NCBI GenBank assembly: GCA_947471745.1
Contig: CANJKZ010000010.1
Location: forward strand, 3,955,501-4,019,500
From: Closterium sp. Naga37s-1
Taxonomy: Eukaryota > Streptophyta > Zygnematophyceae > Desmidiales > Closteriaceae
Direction of reading: 5' to 3'
DNA: 64,000 nt
Part shown: positions 47,851 to 59,379 of the stretch, piece by piece
Layout: every line of letters begins with the position of its first letter
Position numbering within the stretch: the first letter of the stretch is position 1
Notes under the pieces: generated by a model
The model's database searches: none
Seen by the model: the letters and a program-made list of their open reading frames with translations, nothing else
What the model was told of the DNA's origin: nothing
Made by a program: the position numbers and the translations under genes

Positions 47851-47933
<83 letters not shown>

Positions 47934-50900
47934 CTGCTCCCTTGCACTCTGAATGCAAGCCACCATCAACGTTCAGTGTTGAAGATACGCGTGTGGATGT
48001 CGCACATGCGCATGGCAATGGTGGATGCAAAGAGAAACCTACAGTTTGCACCAACGACAGCAGCAGCACACTTACGCGTGTCAATGCTGAATGCAAGGAG
48101 AAACCCGCAGTGCTCCTGCTGCATGGCTTTGGCGCAGCCTCCTCCTTTTGGACTGACACCGCCGTGCCGTTTCTTCCCAGAAGCTTCCTGGAGGGCAGGA
48201 GGGTGGTGGCGGTTGACCTGCTGGGGTGGGGCAAGAGCCCCAAGCCGAGGGACTGTGACTATAGCGTTGAGGAGCACGTCAGGTGAGAACTGGTGTGACT
48301 ATAGCGAATGCTGTGGCATGTGAGTTTCTCCCTATGCCGAAGGGTGGTGGTGGTGGATCTGCTGGGGTGGGACAAGAGCCCCAAGCCGAGGGACTGTGAC
48401 TATAGCGTTGAGCACGTTTGTGAGGCATGAATGGATGTGACTATAGCAAATGTAGAGGTATTCCTCCCCATACTGAAGTTGGTGGCGGTGGACCTGCTGG
48501 GGTGGGGCAAGAGCCCCAAGCCGAGGGACTGTGACTACAGCATTGAAGAGCACGTCAGGTGAGAGCTGGATAGAGCGCACGGTTCTCACCCTCCCCTCCC
48601 CTCTCCTCCTCCCCACCTCGTCCTGTAAGCAGCTGGATAGAGCGCACGGTTCTCGACCCACTCAACATATCCTCCTTCCATGTCGTGGGGCACAACATGG
48701 GTGCTTGATAGCTGCACCATGTAGTCTCTACCATACGCCTCCCTTCCCCCTTTTCTCTTTCACCCATACGCATCCCCTCCCCCTTTTCTCTTTCACCCAT
48801 ATGCATCCCCTCCCCCTTTTCTCTTTCACCCGTACGCATCCCCTCCCCCATTTCTATTTCACCCATACGCATCCCCTCCCCCATTTCTCTTTCACCCATA
48901 CGCATCCCCTCCCCCTTTTCTCTTTCACCCATACGCATCCCCTCCCCCTTTTCTCTTTCACCCATACGCATCCCCTCCCCCTTTTCTCTTTCACCCATAC
49001 GCATCCCCTCCCCCTTTTCTCTTTCACCCATACGCATCCCCTCCCCCTTTTCTCTTTCACCCGTACGCATCCCCTCCCCCATTTCTCTTTCACCCATACG
49101 CATCCCCTCCCCCATTTCTCTTTCACCCATACGCATCCCCTCCCCCTTTTCTCTTTCACCCATACGCATCCCCTCCCCCTTTTCTCTTTCACCCATACGC
49201 ATCCCCTCCCCCATTTCTCTTTCACCCATACCCATCCCCTCCCCCTTTTCTCTTTCACCCATACGCATCCCCTCCCCCATTTCTCTTTCACCCATACGCA
49301 TCCCCTCCCCCTTTTCTCTTTCACCCATACGCATCCCCTCCCCCTTCTCTTTCACCCATACGCATCCCCTCCCCTTTTTCTCTTTCACCCATACGCATCC
49401 CCTCCCCCTTTTCTCTTTCACCCATACGCATCCCCTCCCCCTTTTCTCTTTCACCCGTACGCATCCCCTCCCCCATTTCTCTTTCACCCATACGCATCCC
49501 CTCCCCCATTTCTCTTTCACCCATACGCATCCCCTCCCCCTTTTCTCTTTCACCCATACGCATCCCCTCCCCCTTTTCTCTTTCACCCATACGCATCCCC
49601 TCCCCCATTTCTCTTTCACCCATACGCATCCCCTCCCCCTTTTCTCTTTCACCCATACGCATCCCCTCCCCCTTTTCTCTTTCACCCATACGTATCCCCT
49701 CCCCCTTTTCTCTTTCACCCATACGCATCCCCTCCCCCTTTTCTCTTTCACCCATACGCATCCCCTCCCCCTTTTCTCTTTCACCCATACGCATCCCCTC
49801 CCCCTTTTCTCTTTCACCCATACGCATCCCCTCCCCCATTTCTCTTTCACCCATACGCATCCCCTCCCCCATTTCTCTTTCACCCATACGCATCCCCTCC
49901 CCCTATTCTCTTTCACCCATACGCATCCCCTCCCCCTTTTCTCTTTCACCCATACGCATCCCCTCCCCCTTTTCTCTTTCACCCATACGCATCCCCTCCC
50001 CCTTTTCTCTTTCACCCGTACGCATCCCCTCCCCCATTTCTCTTTCACCCATACGCATCCCCTCCCCCATTTCTCTTTCACCCATACGCATCCCCTCCCC
50101 CTTTTCTCTTTCACCCATACGCATCCCCTCCCCCTTTTCTCTTTCACCCATACGCATCCCCTCCCCCATTTCTCTTTCACCCATACCCATCCCCTCCCCC
50201 TTTTCTCTTTCACCCATACGCATCCCCTCCCCCTTTTCTCTTTCACCCATACGCATCCCCTCCCCCTTTTCTCTTTCACCCATACGCATCCCCTCCCCCT
50301 TCTCTTTCACCCATACGCATCCCCTCCCCCTTTTCTCTTTCACCCATACGCATCGCCTCCCCCTTTTCTCTTTCACCCATACGCATCCCCTCCCCCTTTT
50401 CTCCTTCACCCATACGCATCCCCTCCCCCTTTTCTCTTTCACCCATACGCATCCCCTCCCCCTTTTCTCTTTCACCCATACGCATCCCCTCCCCCTTTTC
50501 TCTTTCACCCATACGCATCCCCTCCCCCTTTTCTCTTTCACCCATACGCATCCCCTCCCCCTTTTCTCTTTCACCCATACGCATCCCCTCCCCCTTTTCT
50601 CCTTCACCCATACGCATCCCCTCCCCCTTTTCTCTTTCACCCATACGCATCCCCTCCCCCTTTTCTCTTTCACCCATACGCATCCCCTCCCCCTTTTCTC
50701 TTTCACCCATACGCATCCCCTCCCCCTTTTCCCTTTCAACCATACGCATCCCCTCCCCCTTTTCCCTTTCACCCATACGCATCCCCTCCCCCTTTTCCCT
50801 TTCACCCATACGCATCCCCTCCCCGTTTTCCCTTACCAGATGGATAGAGAGCACGGTACTCGCTCCGCTCAACATCTCCACCTTCCATGTCGTGGGCCAC

Positions 50901-53411
50901 AGCATGGGGTGCCTCATAGCTGCAGTTCTGTCTGCTCCCCCTTCATCCCCCCTATTCCCCCACCCCTGTCCTCCTCACATCGTCATCCAAGCAGATGGAT
51001 AGAGCGCACGGTGCTTGCTCCGCTCAAAATCTCCACCTTCCACATCGTGGGCCACAGCATGGGATGCCTCATAGCAGCAGTTTTGGCTGCTCGCAACCGA
51101 GACAGGGTGGTGTCTGTCTGCCTTTACTCGCCTGTGAGTAACTCTGATTTCTAGTACTTGGGACACACACACAGCGCTGGTTCTGCTGTAGCTGCCTGTC
51201 TGGCTGCTCGCAACAGTGACCGAGTGGCCTCTCTCTGCGTCTACCCCCAGGTGAATAATCCCCTCTCACTGCAGTAACCGGTGATGAAAGCACTGCCACT
51301 GCAAGGGCGTGGTCAATGCCTTGCGTATGCGCTTCCTGATAGCCCGTTTGTGTACTTTGTTTGGGTCGGTTACGAGCCTGCCTCTCTGCCTGGATTGGGC
51401 AAAAATGCGGCTCGGTCTGGCTCTCTCTGTCCGGATCATATTGTTCTCTCTCATTTCATCCCTCTCCCTTCCGTTCCCCAGCTGTTCACCCCCGCCTCGC
51501 CCTCCTCCTCGTCCTCCTCACGCCCATAGAGGAGTTCTATCGCCACTTCACCCCGCGCTGCGTTTGAGAATTCTCAAAATTAACACCAATATTGTTCCCC
51601 AGCCGTTCACCCGCCCCTCCCCCTCCGCCTCACGCCCGCAGAGGAGTTCTATCGCCACCCCAGGCTGCTTCTCACCCGCACTTCTCCTCGGCACCAGCGT
51701 CATGTTGTGGTTCGAGCACGTGGGAGGGAGAGCGGGGGTGCAGGGTACGGGGGTTATTTATTGTTCATGCGACTTCCTAAGACAACCTCTTCAGGAAATA
51801 GCTTAGCCACGGCCGCTCACTCCTCTCGTCTTGTCTTCCTTTCCTCCGACTTCTGCTCCTACCCAGCCGTTCATCCCCCCCGCACCCAGGCGTCACGCCA
51901 GCAGAGGAGTTTTACCACCTCGTCACCCCGCGCTGCTTCTAGCAGACATACATTCTATTCACAACGTTTACTCCTCTTCCCCCAACCAATGCCAACCCAT
52001 ACCATCCCAGCCGTTCATCCCCCCCTGGCCAGGCCTCACGCCAGCAGAGGAGTTTTACCGTCTCGTCACCCCACGCTGCCTCTCCTCTGCACTGCTCCTG
52101 GGCATCAGCGTCATGTCGTGGTTCGAGCACGTGGGCCGAGTCATCTGCGCCTTGCTGGCGCAATTCCATTGGCTCTCGGACCCCCTCGCCGCTCTCCTGC
52201 TGCCCCGCATTGGCGCCAAGTGAGTGCGGGGTGCTGAGCGTTGAAGTCTGAGTGGGTGGGGAAGTGTGAGCGAGCAGCAAGTCCCTGTGTATGCATCTAC
52301 TCCTACAAACATGACCCCCTCGCCTCGCCGCTCTCCTGCTGCCCCGCATTGGCGCCAAGTGAGTGTGAGCTTGTGAGTGGGGAAGGAAAAATTGCGCAAG
52401 TGGGAACGTCTGAGTGGGTTGGAAATTTGGGTGAGTGAGAAAATCTGATCGTGCCACATGCACATGCACGCACACACGCACACGCACCACACTGTCCCTT
52501 TCATCTCATCATTCCTCACGTCTCCCTACTCTCATGCTCTTCCTGATGCTCTCTCTCTCTGCTGCAGGCTCCTGTCCTTCCTGCATGAATTCACCTGCCA
52601 CACTTTTTGCACTGCCTGCCACTGCCACTTTTCCCTCACTCCTGTCTCGCTTCTCTAATGCTCCTGCCAATGTTCCCTCCCTCTCTCTGCCGAAGGCTAT
52701 CTCTGTCCTTCATGTGGGATTTCACCCACCACACACACCGCACTGCCTGGCAATTCGCTCTTTCTCTCATACTCACCTTCTCACATACTCCCCCTCCCTG
52801 CAGCAGGCTCCATCTGTCCTTTCTGTGTGTCTTTACCCGCAACACACACCACACTGCCTGGCACTGCGCACTCCTTTCTCCCGTACCCCTTCATGCATAC
52901 TCCCTTATCTCATGCTCCCTTGTCTCATATTCCCTTCTTTCATACTCTCTTCTCTCATGCCTCTCCATACAACAGGCTCCCGCCCTCCTTCATGAGGGAT
53001 TTCACCCGCCACACACACCACACCGCATGGCATTGCTTCTTCAACACCATCTGTGCCGGCACCAACTTCCTGGAACCTTCCCTGCACCTACTGCACAACC
53101 GGAGCCCCACAAACGTCCACCCTACCACCAGCGGTGCCTGTAACGGAACCGAATCATTGAGTATTGTGACAGAGAGCGGCGAGTTATGCAGCAGAAGTGT
53201 TCCTGTGACTATAGTGCATGGTGATAAAGACAAGCTGTGCCCGATCGACTCTAGCAGGGGGTTGGCTCGGCGGCATCCGAACGTGAAGTTGTTGGAGGTT
53301 CGGGGAGAGAACCACATTACAGTGGTGGTGGGTAGGGAGAAAGAAGCTGCTCGACAAATTGTGGAGCTTATCGAGAAAGTTGAGGGTGAGGCCACAAACA
53401 TGATCGCATGA
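45974..53411 (+). CDS. BODYGUARD-like alpha/beta hydrolase, 4 exons
   Basis: Exons 45974-48282, 50995-51133, 52011-52219, 52976-53411; sum 3093 bp, 1030 residues, phases consistent. The N-terminal part has a His/Pro/Ser-rich repeat, then a hydrophobic stretch and CYC ([14 protein letters not shown]...PPCYC), then RWTDCYC: three marks of the plant BODYGUARD family, extracellular hydrolases needed for cuticle formation. The catalytic core follows: [25 protein letters not shown], nucleophile Ser791 in GHSMG, the cap segment with [15 protein letters not shown] and SWFEH, acid Asp in HGDKDKLCP and His in [10 protein letters not shown]. The protein is about twice family length because of low-complexity insertions, including a pure (CAG)n-encoded poly-Ser run (about 47855-47932). 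Substrate unknown; cutin-like ester chemistry is inference. Confidence 0.87.
46240..46345 (+). repeat. In-frame CACCCT/CACTCT hexamer run in the hydrolase
   Basis: (CACCCT)n and (CACTCT)n encode alternating His-Pro, His-Thr and His-Ser in the N-terminal extension. The run is in frame and within a long open exon. Confidence 0.95.
47855..47932 (+). repeat. Pure CAG trinucleotide run, coding poly-Ser
   Basis: Uninterrupted CAG/AGC triplets read as Ser in the hydrolase frame, about 25 residues, between the RWTDCYC segment and the catalytic domain. Shorter CAG-rich runs at 46671-46691 and 47285-47375 are in the same exon. Confidence 0.97.
48340..48560 (+). repeat. Two 3' fragments of hydrolase exon 1
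   Basis: 48344-48415 reads [23 protein letters not shown], then is frameshifted. 48483-48559 reads [20 protein letters not shown]...EEHVR plus GTGAGA. The complete exon ends at 48282. Confidence 0.9.
48565..50935 (+). repeat. 5' fragments of hydrolase exon 2 around a 33-bp array
   Basis: Acceptor plus W-IERTVL fragments start at about 48567 and 48632 (the second reads on to FHVVG.NMG, then a stop), and at 50839 ([22 protein letters not shown], breaking off after AAVLSA). The complete exon 2 begins at 50995. Confidence 0.88.
48735..50831. repeat. 33-bp minisatellite, about 63 units, in hydrolase intron 1
   Basis: Units contain CACCCATACGCATCCCCTCC, then CCCTTTTCTCTTT. Sequence variants (CCATTTCTC, CGTACGC, CCTATTCTC) recur in blocks, so higher-order duplication of several units at a time has occurred. 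A few units are 30 bp. The sense strand is pyrimidine-rich. It gives long artificial frames on both strands. Confidence 0.96.
51170..51260 (+). repeat. 3' fragment of hydrolase exon 2
   Basis: Reads [19 protein letters not shown], then CAGGTGAAT: a mutated copy of the exon 2 end ([16 protein letters not shown] plus GTGAGT at 51134). Confidence 0.85.
51478..51945 (+). repeat. Three 5' fragments of hydrolase exon 3
   Basis: Each starts CCCCAG or CCCAG followed by (C/L)PFTP/PFIP, then LTPxEEFYR: at 51481, 51603 and 51866. They stop matching at different points, and the second runs as far as WFEHVG. The palindrome TTTGAGAATTCTCAAA (51563) marks the seam between the first and second. The complete exon is 52011-52219; a short 3' fragment ([12 protein letters not shown] plus GTGAGT) is at 52318-52362. 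Confidence 0.9.
52560..52875 (+). repeat. Three 5' fragments of hydrolase exon 4
   Basis: Starts near 52568 ([12 protein letters not shown]), 52694 ([18 protein letters not shown]) and 52804 ([18 protein letters not shown]), each followed by pyrimidine-rich intron-like sequence. The complete exon begins at 52976 ([18 protein letters not shown]). Confidence 0.9.
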
Positions 53412-53890
53412 GCATGTTGGTACATAAACAGGTGACTTTTGAGTCGACTCAATAATCTCCTAGTGGTGGTGGGTAGGGAGAAAGAAGCTGCTCAACAAAT
53501 TGTGGAGCCTGTTGAGGACGTTGAGGCCACAGACAGGGTCGCATAGGTTTCCATGGGATACGAAACATCTATTTATGGAGATGAAGTATGAAGTATTTGT
53601 ATTGTCGAATCATCCCCGCTATCATTCGGAACTGCAACCACCTCCTCCCTATGCCTTGCAAACCGCTCCCATTCTCCATAACCTTCCAAACAGGAGGGAA
53701 CAAAGGTGAGTTACCTTAGCGTCCTCATTTGATATTTTTGAATACCGGTAACCTACTTCCCTCCAGATTACACCCACAGCTTCAAGTCCCTGAAGCACAT
53801 CTCCCTATGACTCACATCATCCCCACAATCATTCCGCACTGCAATCACCTTACATGAAAGTTTAAAATTAGAAACACACACCACTCTAAA
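53412..53890. repeat. Convergent intergenic gap filled with last-exon fragments of both neighbours
   Basis: 53460-53546 repeats the end of the hydrolase last exon ([15 protein letters not shown]..., ending in a stop), with the palindrome TTTTGAGTCGACTCAA (53437) exactly at its seam. On the minus strand, 53605-53705 and 53766-53870 repeat pieces of the transferase last exon, including the coding end read as DDVSHREMCFRDLKLWV. Confidence 0.85.
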
Positions 53891-56800
53891 CTACACCCAC
53901 AGCTTCAAGTCCCTGAAGCACATCTCTCTATGACTCACATCATCCCCGCAATCATTCGGAACTGCAACCACCTCTTCCCTATGCCTCGCAAACCATTCCC
54001 TCTCCCCCATAACCTTCCAAACGGGAGGAAACAACCACCGCGACAACACGCCAACATTCGACCCCGGCTCCCCCTCCTCAACCATCCTCGTTATAGCCTC
54101 ATTCAGTCCCACTTTTAAGCTCTCCGACGCGGATAACGAGCGCACAAGGGAGTTTCTATGCGCCACGGCTGCCCTCTCCCGAAAGTCTTCTAGAGCAAGA
54201 ACGGCCCATTCTTTCAGCATCAGGAGAATCGGCCGGGAGGGGCGAAGCGCGACGAACCAAGGAGAGAAATAACCCAAGTTGGGGCGGGAGATTGGCAGGG
54301 TGCGCTTGAGTTTGCTGTCTATTTTGTTGTTGGCGGGCGGCGGTGGTTGGGAGGATGAGGGGACAGAGGAGGGGAGAACTGCGTTGTACTCTGGAGGGAG
54401 GAATGGGAGGGGGTCTTGCAGCCATACAGAAGAGATGTCACTGCAAATGGAGGGGAGAAGGGCGTGCAGAGGGGGGATGAGAGGGAGTGATGACGAGGGA
54501 GCAAAGCAGGACAGAAAGTGGGGAAAACAGCAGAGGGTTTTGGAGCCATACAGAGGTGTCACTTTTGAAGAGAGGGCAGCAGCAGGCACTTGAGGTTCGC
54601 CTTGTGACTGTAACTCGTATCAAAACATGTGCTGTAGATGCAGACAACGGTGTGTACATTTATATATACATATATTTATATACTCTCAATGAAATCATGC
54701 GTAACATCTCTTACGGACCTGTAGCCGAGCTTGAGCACTCGCTCAATGAGCAGCGAGGGAGCTCAAGTGACGTCAAATCACTGTACTACCTGTCCTGTAC
54801 TGTACTGTACAGCTGTACTGTACATCTAGATGACGTTGTAGCCGAGCTTTAACACTCGCTCCATGAGCAGCAAGGGCAGCAGCAGGCACGTGAGGGCTGC
54901 CTTGGTGACTGTTGAGACGACTAAACAAGTGCTGTACCTGTACTGTACTCTACTGCACCGTACTGTACTGTACTCTACCGCACTGTACCTGTAGATGACG
55001 TTGTAGCCGAGCTTGAGCACTCGCTCCATGAGCAGAGACGGCAGCAGCAGGCACGTGAGGGCTGCCTTGTAGGGCGACTCACTCTCGTCTGGCTGCCTCA
55101 ACAGGCCCTCACTCGTACCCTCCACCTGTTAAGGGGGAAGGAGAGGGAAGGAAGGAAGGCAGGGAGGGCAGGGAGGGCAGGGAGGGAAGGGAGGGAAGGG
55201 AGGGCAGGGAGGGCAGGGAGGGCAGGGAGGGCAGGGAGGGCAGGGAGGGCAGGGAGGGCAGGGAGGGCAGGGAGGGCAGGGAGGGAAGGGAGGGCAGGGA
55301 GGGCAGGGAGGGAAGGGAAGGAAGGGAGGGCAGGGAGGGTAGGGAGGGCAGGGAGGGAAGGGAGGGCAGGGAGGGCAGGGATGTAGACCCTTACACCATA
55401 CCTCTTGGGGGATTTTGAGGCGCCTAAAAAATAAAATAAAATCGCGTCACTACACGCGAATTTCGAGGTGCCTCAAATTCGTCTCACTATATGCGGATTG
55501 TGAGGATCCCCAAACATCGCCTCATACGCGGCACGGTAAACCCTTTCGCAACACACCTTTTGGGGAACACAAGTTCCTGTGTCGAAACCGCATCCCCTTT
55601 CCTTCCGCCATACCTCTTGGGGGAGCAGACGTTCCTATGTCAAAACCGCATCCCCTTTGCGTACGCCATACCTTTTACAACATACCTCTTGAGGCAGCGA
55701 GGCAATCACATGGCCTGGCCAGCCATGGCAGCAGAGTGCATGGCATTGAATTGAACCAGCTGGTGAAGCGAGAGGCGATCACATGGCCAGCCACACAGCT
55801 CTCGAGGGCACATGCTCCTGTGTCGAAACCGCATCCCTCTTTACAAAGTACCTCTCTTGAGTTGGGCCACACACTTTCCTCACGACGCACCTCTTGAGGA
55901 ACAGAGGCGATCACATGGCCAGCCATGGCAGCAGAGTGCATGGCATTGAACCAGTTGGGGTGAAGAGAGAGGCAATCACATGCCGTGCCATGCTCCTCTT
56001 GCGGCTCCTCCTATGTCAAACCACATCCCCGCGGCACCGCATAGTGCATACCTCTTGGGGCACGGAGGCGATCACATGGCCAACCACACACCTCAAGTGG
56101 CACCCACGTTCCTATGTCAAAACCACATTCGTACAATACAATGTACCTCTTGGGGCACGGAGGCGATCACATGGCCAGCCATGGCAGCAGAGTGCATGGC
56201 GTTGAACCAGTTGGTGAAGAGAGGGACTTGACCTGGAGGCACACAGGGGAGGGTAGGGGGAGAGGGGAGTAGAGGGATAGGGAAGCAGGGAGCATGATGG
56301 GAGGTGGGGCGTTGAAGCAGAGTGCATCTGCCGCACGTGGCGCTGCACTGCGCCCACGACTGCACGGACACCTACCTTCCCACCTGTCTGCTCGTACCTA
56401 CCTTTCTACCACCTACCTTTGCACGCTGCAGTGGCGATAACAAAGAGGTCAGTCAGTCGAAGCAGATCTGCTGCACGTGGCGCTGCACCCACCCACCCAT
56501 GGCTGCACGGACAGCAGCACCACCTCCTCCTCCGATACAGGCATCTCGGGACACACGCACACACACTCCCTCTCACCTGCCCGACTGCTGTCACTCCCAC
56601 ACCTGCACCAACACGCACGCACAGCCAGTTACGCACCCACCTTCCGCTCGTACCTTTACACGCAGCAGTGACGATGACAAAGCGGTCGGCTGAGGCCAAC
56701 ATGGGAACAAGAGCATCCATTTTCTCCACGTGGCGCGGCACCCACGGCTGCACGGACAGCAGCACCACCTCCTCCTCCGATACATGCATCTCGGGACACA

Positions 56801-57006
56801 GCAGCCCCACACAGAACGGCCCCTTGTCCCCTGCACGGACACTGCTGCTGCTGCTGCTGCTGCTGCTGAGGGTGCTAGTTTCGCTGGTACTAGGCCATTT
56901 GCTGTCCTCATTCGAAGAGAGAGCAGGCTCTGAGGCTGTCGCTGCTGCTGCTTCCCCTCTTTCTCCTCCTGCTGTTGCTTCTTTCCCTCCACTCTCCTCT
57001 TCTCCA

Positions 57007-57048
<42 letters not shown>

Positions 57049-59379
57049 ACTGGTGTTGCTCCATCCAACTCCCCAATCCAAAACCCTAGTTTGTTCAGAG
57101 CATACCTCTTGGCGTCTTTTCCCATCAGCCCGCCCGCATGCACCGTCACCAGCTCCCCCTTCAAAGCCTCCACCGTCGCCCAATCATCCTCCAGCAGCAG
57201 CTGCCCGGACAGAAATTTCTGCGCGGGCAGCACGGCGATTCTCGGCAAAAGTCCATACTTATCCATTTCGACAATCAGCGCGTTTAAATGCTCTTGCTCT
57301 GTCCCTTCGTCCCTCCCCAACTTCATCACTCGATTAGCCCAGTCCCCCACCAAGCACTTAGCCCCCGACGTCGGGCGGAGGAAAAGCAGCGAGCTCGAAA
57401 CGGAAAGTTTCCGGTCAGCTAGCTTCGCGACGCCGTAACTCTCCACCTGCACTGTTTTTTTCTGCCAATTCGACTCGTACCCGTCGAAAGTGAGAGCTAT
57501 GTCAAACGTTTGTTTCGGATCGGCATTGATTTCCGGGAGAGGGTTGCGCAGAATGGCGACGTCTGTGTCGGAATAGAGGAGGTTAAAGCCAAAGGAGAGG
57601 AGGTGGAGCAGGTAGAGAATGCGACGGGAGGCGAGGAGGTGGAAGGAGAGAGTGCCTGCCCGCGTGGCAGAGTGTGGGGAGTGCGGGAAGGCGGGCTGCC
57701 AGGTGGCAGAGAGTGATTGGTCGGGAAGGGTCAGGTGGATTGTCTGTGGGGGGACGGGCAAGAGGGGGGAAGAAAGATGATGGGCAACAGTGGGGTTGGG
57801 TGGTGGGATGGACAAGAGGGGGGATAGTGGGATGGGCAAGAGAGGGATTGTGACCTTAGCAACAAAAGCTCAACTGCCCTTGCAACCAATCATCCCTCGC
57901 CTGCCCGAGCTTCGCCTGCCCGAGCTTCGCCTGCCCGAGCTTCGCCTGCCCGTGCCTCACCTGCCCTTGCCTCACCTGCCCGGGCCATCTGGTCTGGCCG
58001 AACCTAAGGGTCTCCTCATCCTCGGCAAAGAGAATGAAGTGTGCTCCCAGCCCCACATTTGAGTCGACTCAACGTAACCATGCTACCTATCCCTGCAATC
58101 CCCCATGCCTCATGCCTTCCACTGCAACCAACCGTGCCTCACCTGCCCGGGCCATCTGGTCTGGCCGAACCTAAGGGTCTCCTCATCCTCGGCAAAGAGG
58201 ATAAAGTGCGCTCCCAGCCCCGCATTGCTGACATGGCGCACCCAGTTCTCCAGCATGTCAGTGTAGCCTGGGATAGAGACAGGAACAAAGGGGTGGGTAT
58301 GGGTGCTAACACAATGCAGTGCGGTGGAGAGGTGTGAGGTAGGGTAGTGGAGGATGCTGTTGCATGCACCCAGTTCTCCAGCATGTCGGTGTAGCCTGGG
58401 AGAGATACAGAAACGAATGGGTGGAAATGGGGGTTACTGGGATGCAGTGCGGTGGAGAGGTGTGAGCTGGGATGCAGTGCGAAGGAGTGCTTTCGCATTC
58501 ACGCACCCAATTCTCCAGCATGTTGGTGTAGCCCCAACCCCCGGACAGAGCACAAACAGAGGGGTAAAAATGGAAGACAGTGCGATGCGGTGTGGTGGAG
58601 AGGAGTGACGTGAGGTGGAGTAGTGAGGAGTGCTGCTAAATCAAAAACTGCAACACGAAAAAAAACATCACATTCTCTTCACCCCCTTACCTGCCTTGTC
58701 TCAAAAGTTGCAACACAGAAAGAATCAGCGCATTCTCATCATCACGACAAGGAAACAGACTCGTGAGACGACTCAACAGCCACGATTACCCCTTACCGGC
58801 ATTGGAGACCACGACAAGCACAGTGCCGTTAATGGCAACGCGCGCCGCCATGTCCCACAGCGGCGTCAAATCCTCGTGAAGCTGCATGCCCGACCCGAGC
58901 GTCTCAGGCGCCTCCCGTGGCAGCAGCACGCGACGGCGAGGCTGGTCAGCTGTTGCCGTCCCATCTGCTGCTGTCCCAGCTGCTGCCGTCCCAGGTGCTG
59001 CCGTCCCAGCTGCCGCCGTCCCAGCTGCGGGCTTGATAGAAGAACTCGGCTTCCGAGCTTGAGCTTCATAAAGAAGCTTTGTCTCCGAACCAGACGCCTC
59101 CGCGGATCGCGCTGCCACCGACAGCAGCAGTTCGCGGCGGCGAGATTGCTCGACTGTCCTATGGATGGAAGCCACGTGGCTCCGCGCTGACGTCAGGTCG
59201 ACGGCGAAGACGGCGGCGCAGCAGGACGGAACGGCGAGTCGCGTAGGGTAGAGTAGCAGTAACGTGGGGGACGGCAGCGGTGGCGGCAGTAGGAGGAGTA
59301 GGAGTAGGAGGAGGAGAGCATTTCGGAAGGAGCGGGGGAAAATGCATGATTTGGCATGACGGGGAAAAGAGGCGGCCAT
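53891..59379 (-). CDS. Two-domain nucleotide-diphospho-sugar transferase-like type II membrane protein, 6 exons
   Basis: Exons 59379-58797, 58267-58143, 57743-56654, 56232-56147, 55125-54989, 54440-53891; sum 2571 bp, 856 residues, phases consistent, TAG stop. A Leu-rich signal anchor (about residues 20-55) suggests a Golgi type II protein. Domain 1 runs from VVSNAGYTDMLENWV through FGFNLLYSDTDVAILRNPL to FLSGQLLLEDDW; YSDTD (293-297) supplies the DxD metal/nucleotide-sugar site of the nucleotide-diphospho-sugar transferase (GT77-like) fold. A low-complexity linker with an Ala run and Ser-rich stretch follows. Domain 2 (EEEVVLLSVQPWV, VPLFTNWFNAMHS, LKLGYNVIYSDISSVWLQDPLPF) repeats the plan, but the DxD reads D-I-S (675-677). 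The donor sugar is unknown. It is convergent with the hydrolase and divergent from the next gene. Confidence 0.78.
54535..54900 (-). repeat. Fragments of transferase exon 6 (5') and exon 5 (3')
   Basis: 54582-54535 reads SDTSVWLQNPL, a 5' fragment of exon 6 (complete at 54440). 54895-54837 (ALTCLLLPLLLMERVLKLGYNVI, then a stop) and 54765-54715 (ERVLKLGY) are 3' fragments of exon 5 (55125-54989). CTGTA-rich repeats lie between. Confidence 0.83.
55140..55385. repeat. 8-bp GGGAGGGC/GGGAGGGA array
   Basis: Roughly 28 units of AGGGCAGGG-type octamers in intron 4 of the transferase, directly before the exon 5 acceptor. On the sense strand of the gene it is a pyrimidine tract. Confidence 0.93.
55640..56095 (-). 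repeat. 3' fragments of transferase exon 4 (about four)
   Basis: Readings related to NAMHSAAMAGHVIAS end near 56054, 55889, 55767 and 55689, mostly followed by a GT-containing stretch. The complete exon is 56232-56147. The copies are frameshifted or altered before the donor. Confidence 0.8.
56415..56570 (-). repeat. 3' fragment of transferase exon 3
   Basis: Reads PVSEEEVVLLSVQPWVG, then, after a break, FVIATAACK plus GTAGGT: a copy of the exon 3 end (VSEEEVVLLSVQPWVP...FVIVTAACK plus GTACGA at 56653). Confidence 0.87.
57895..58060 (-). repeat. 3' fragment of transferase exon 2 and a 15-bp array
   Basis: 58055-57978 repeats GLGAHFILFAEDEETLRFG...WPGQ plus GTGAGG. Then GCCTGCCCGAGCTTC-type 15-bp units derived from the GGGCAG/GTGAGG junction continue to about 57900. 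TTTGAGTCGACTCAA (58058) abuts the seam. Confidence 0.87.
58360..58545 (-). repeat. Two 5' fragments of transferase exon 2
   Basis: Acceptor plus YTDMLENWV (about 58400-58365) and YTNMLENWV (about 58535-58500), breaking off a few codons later. The complete exon is 58267-58143. Confidence 0.87.

Noticed and set aside
48531-51002. Long Phe/His/Pro/Ser-rich frames across the 33-bp array
   Set aside because: Period 33 is a multiple of three, so frames stay open by arithmetic. The hydrolase exons on either side splice over this region.
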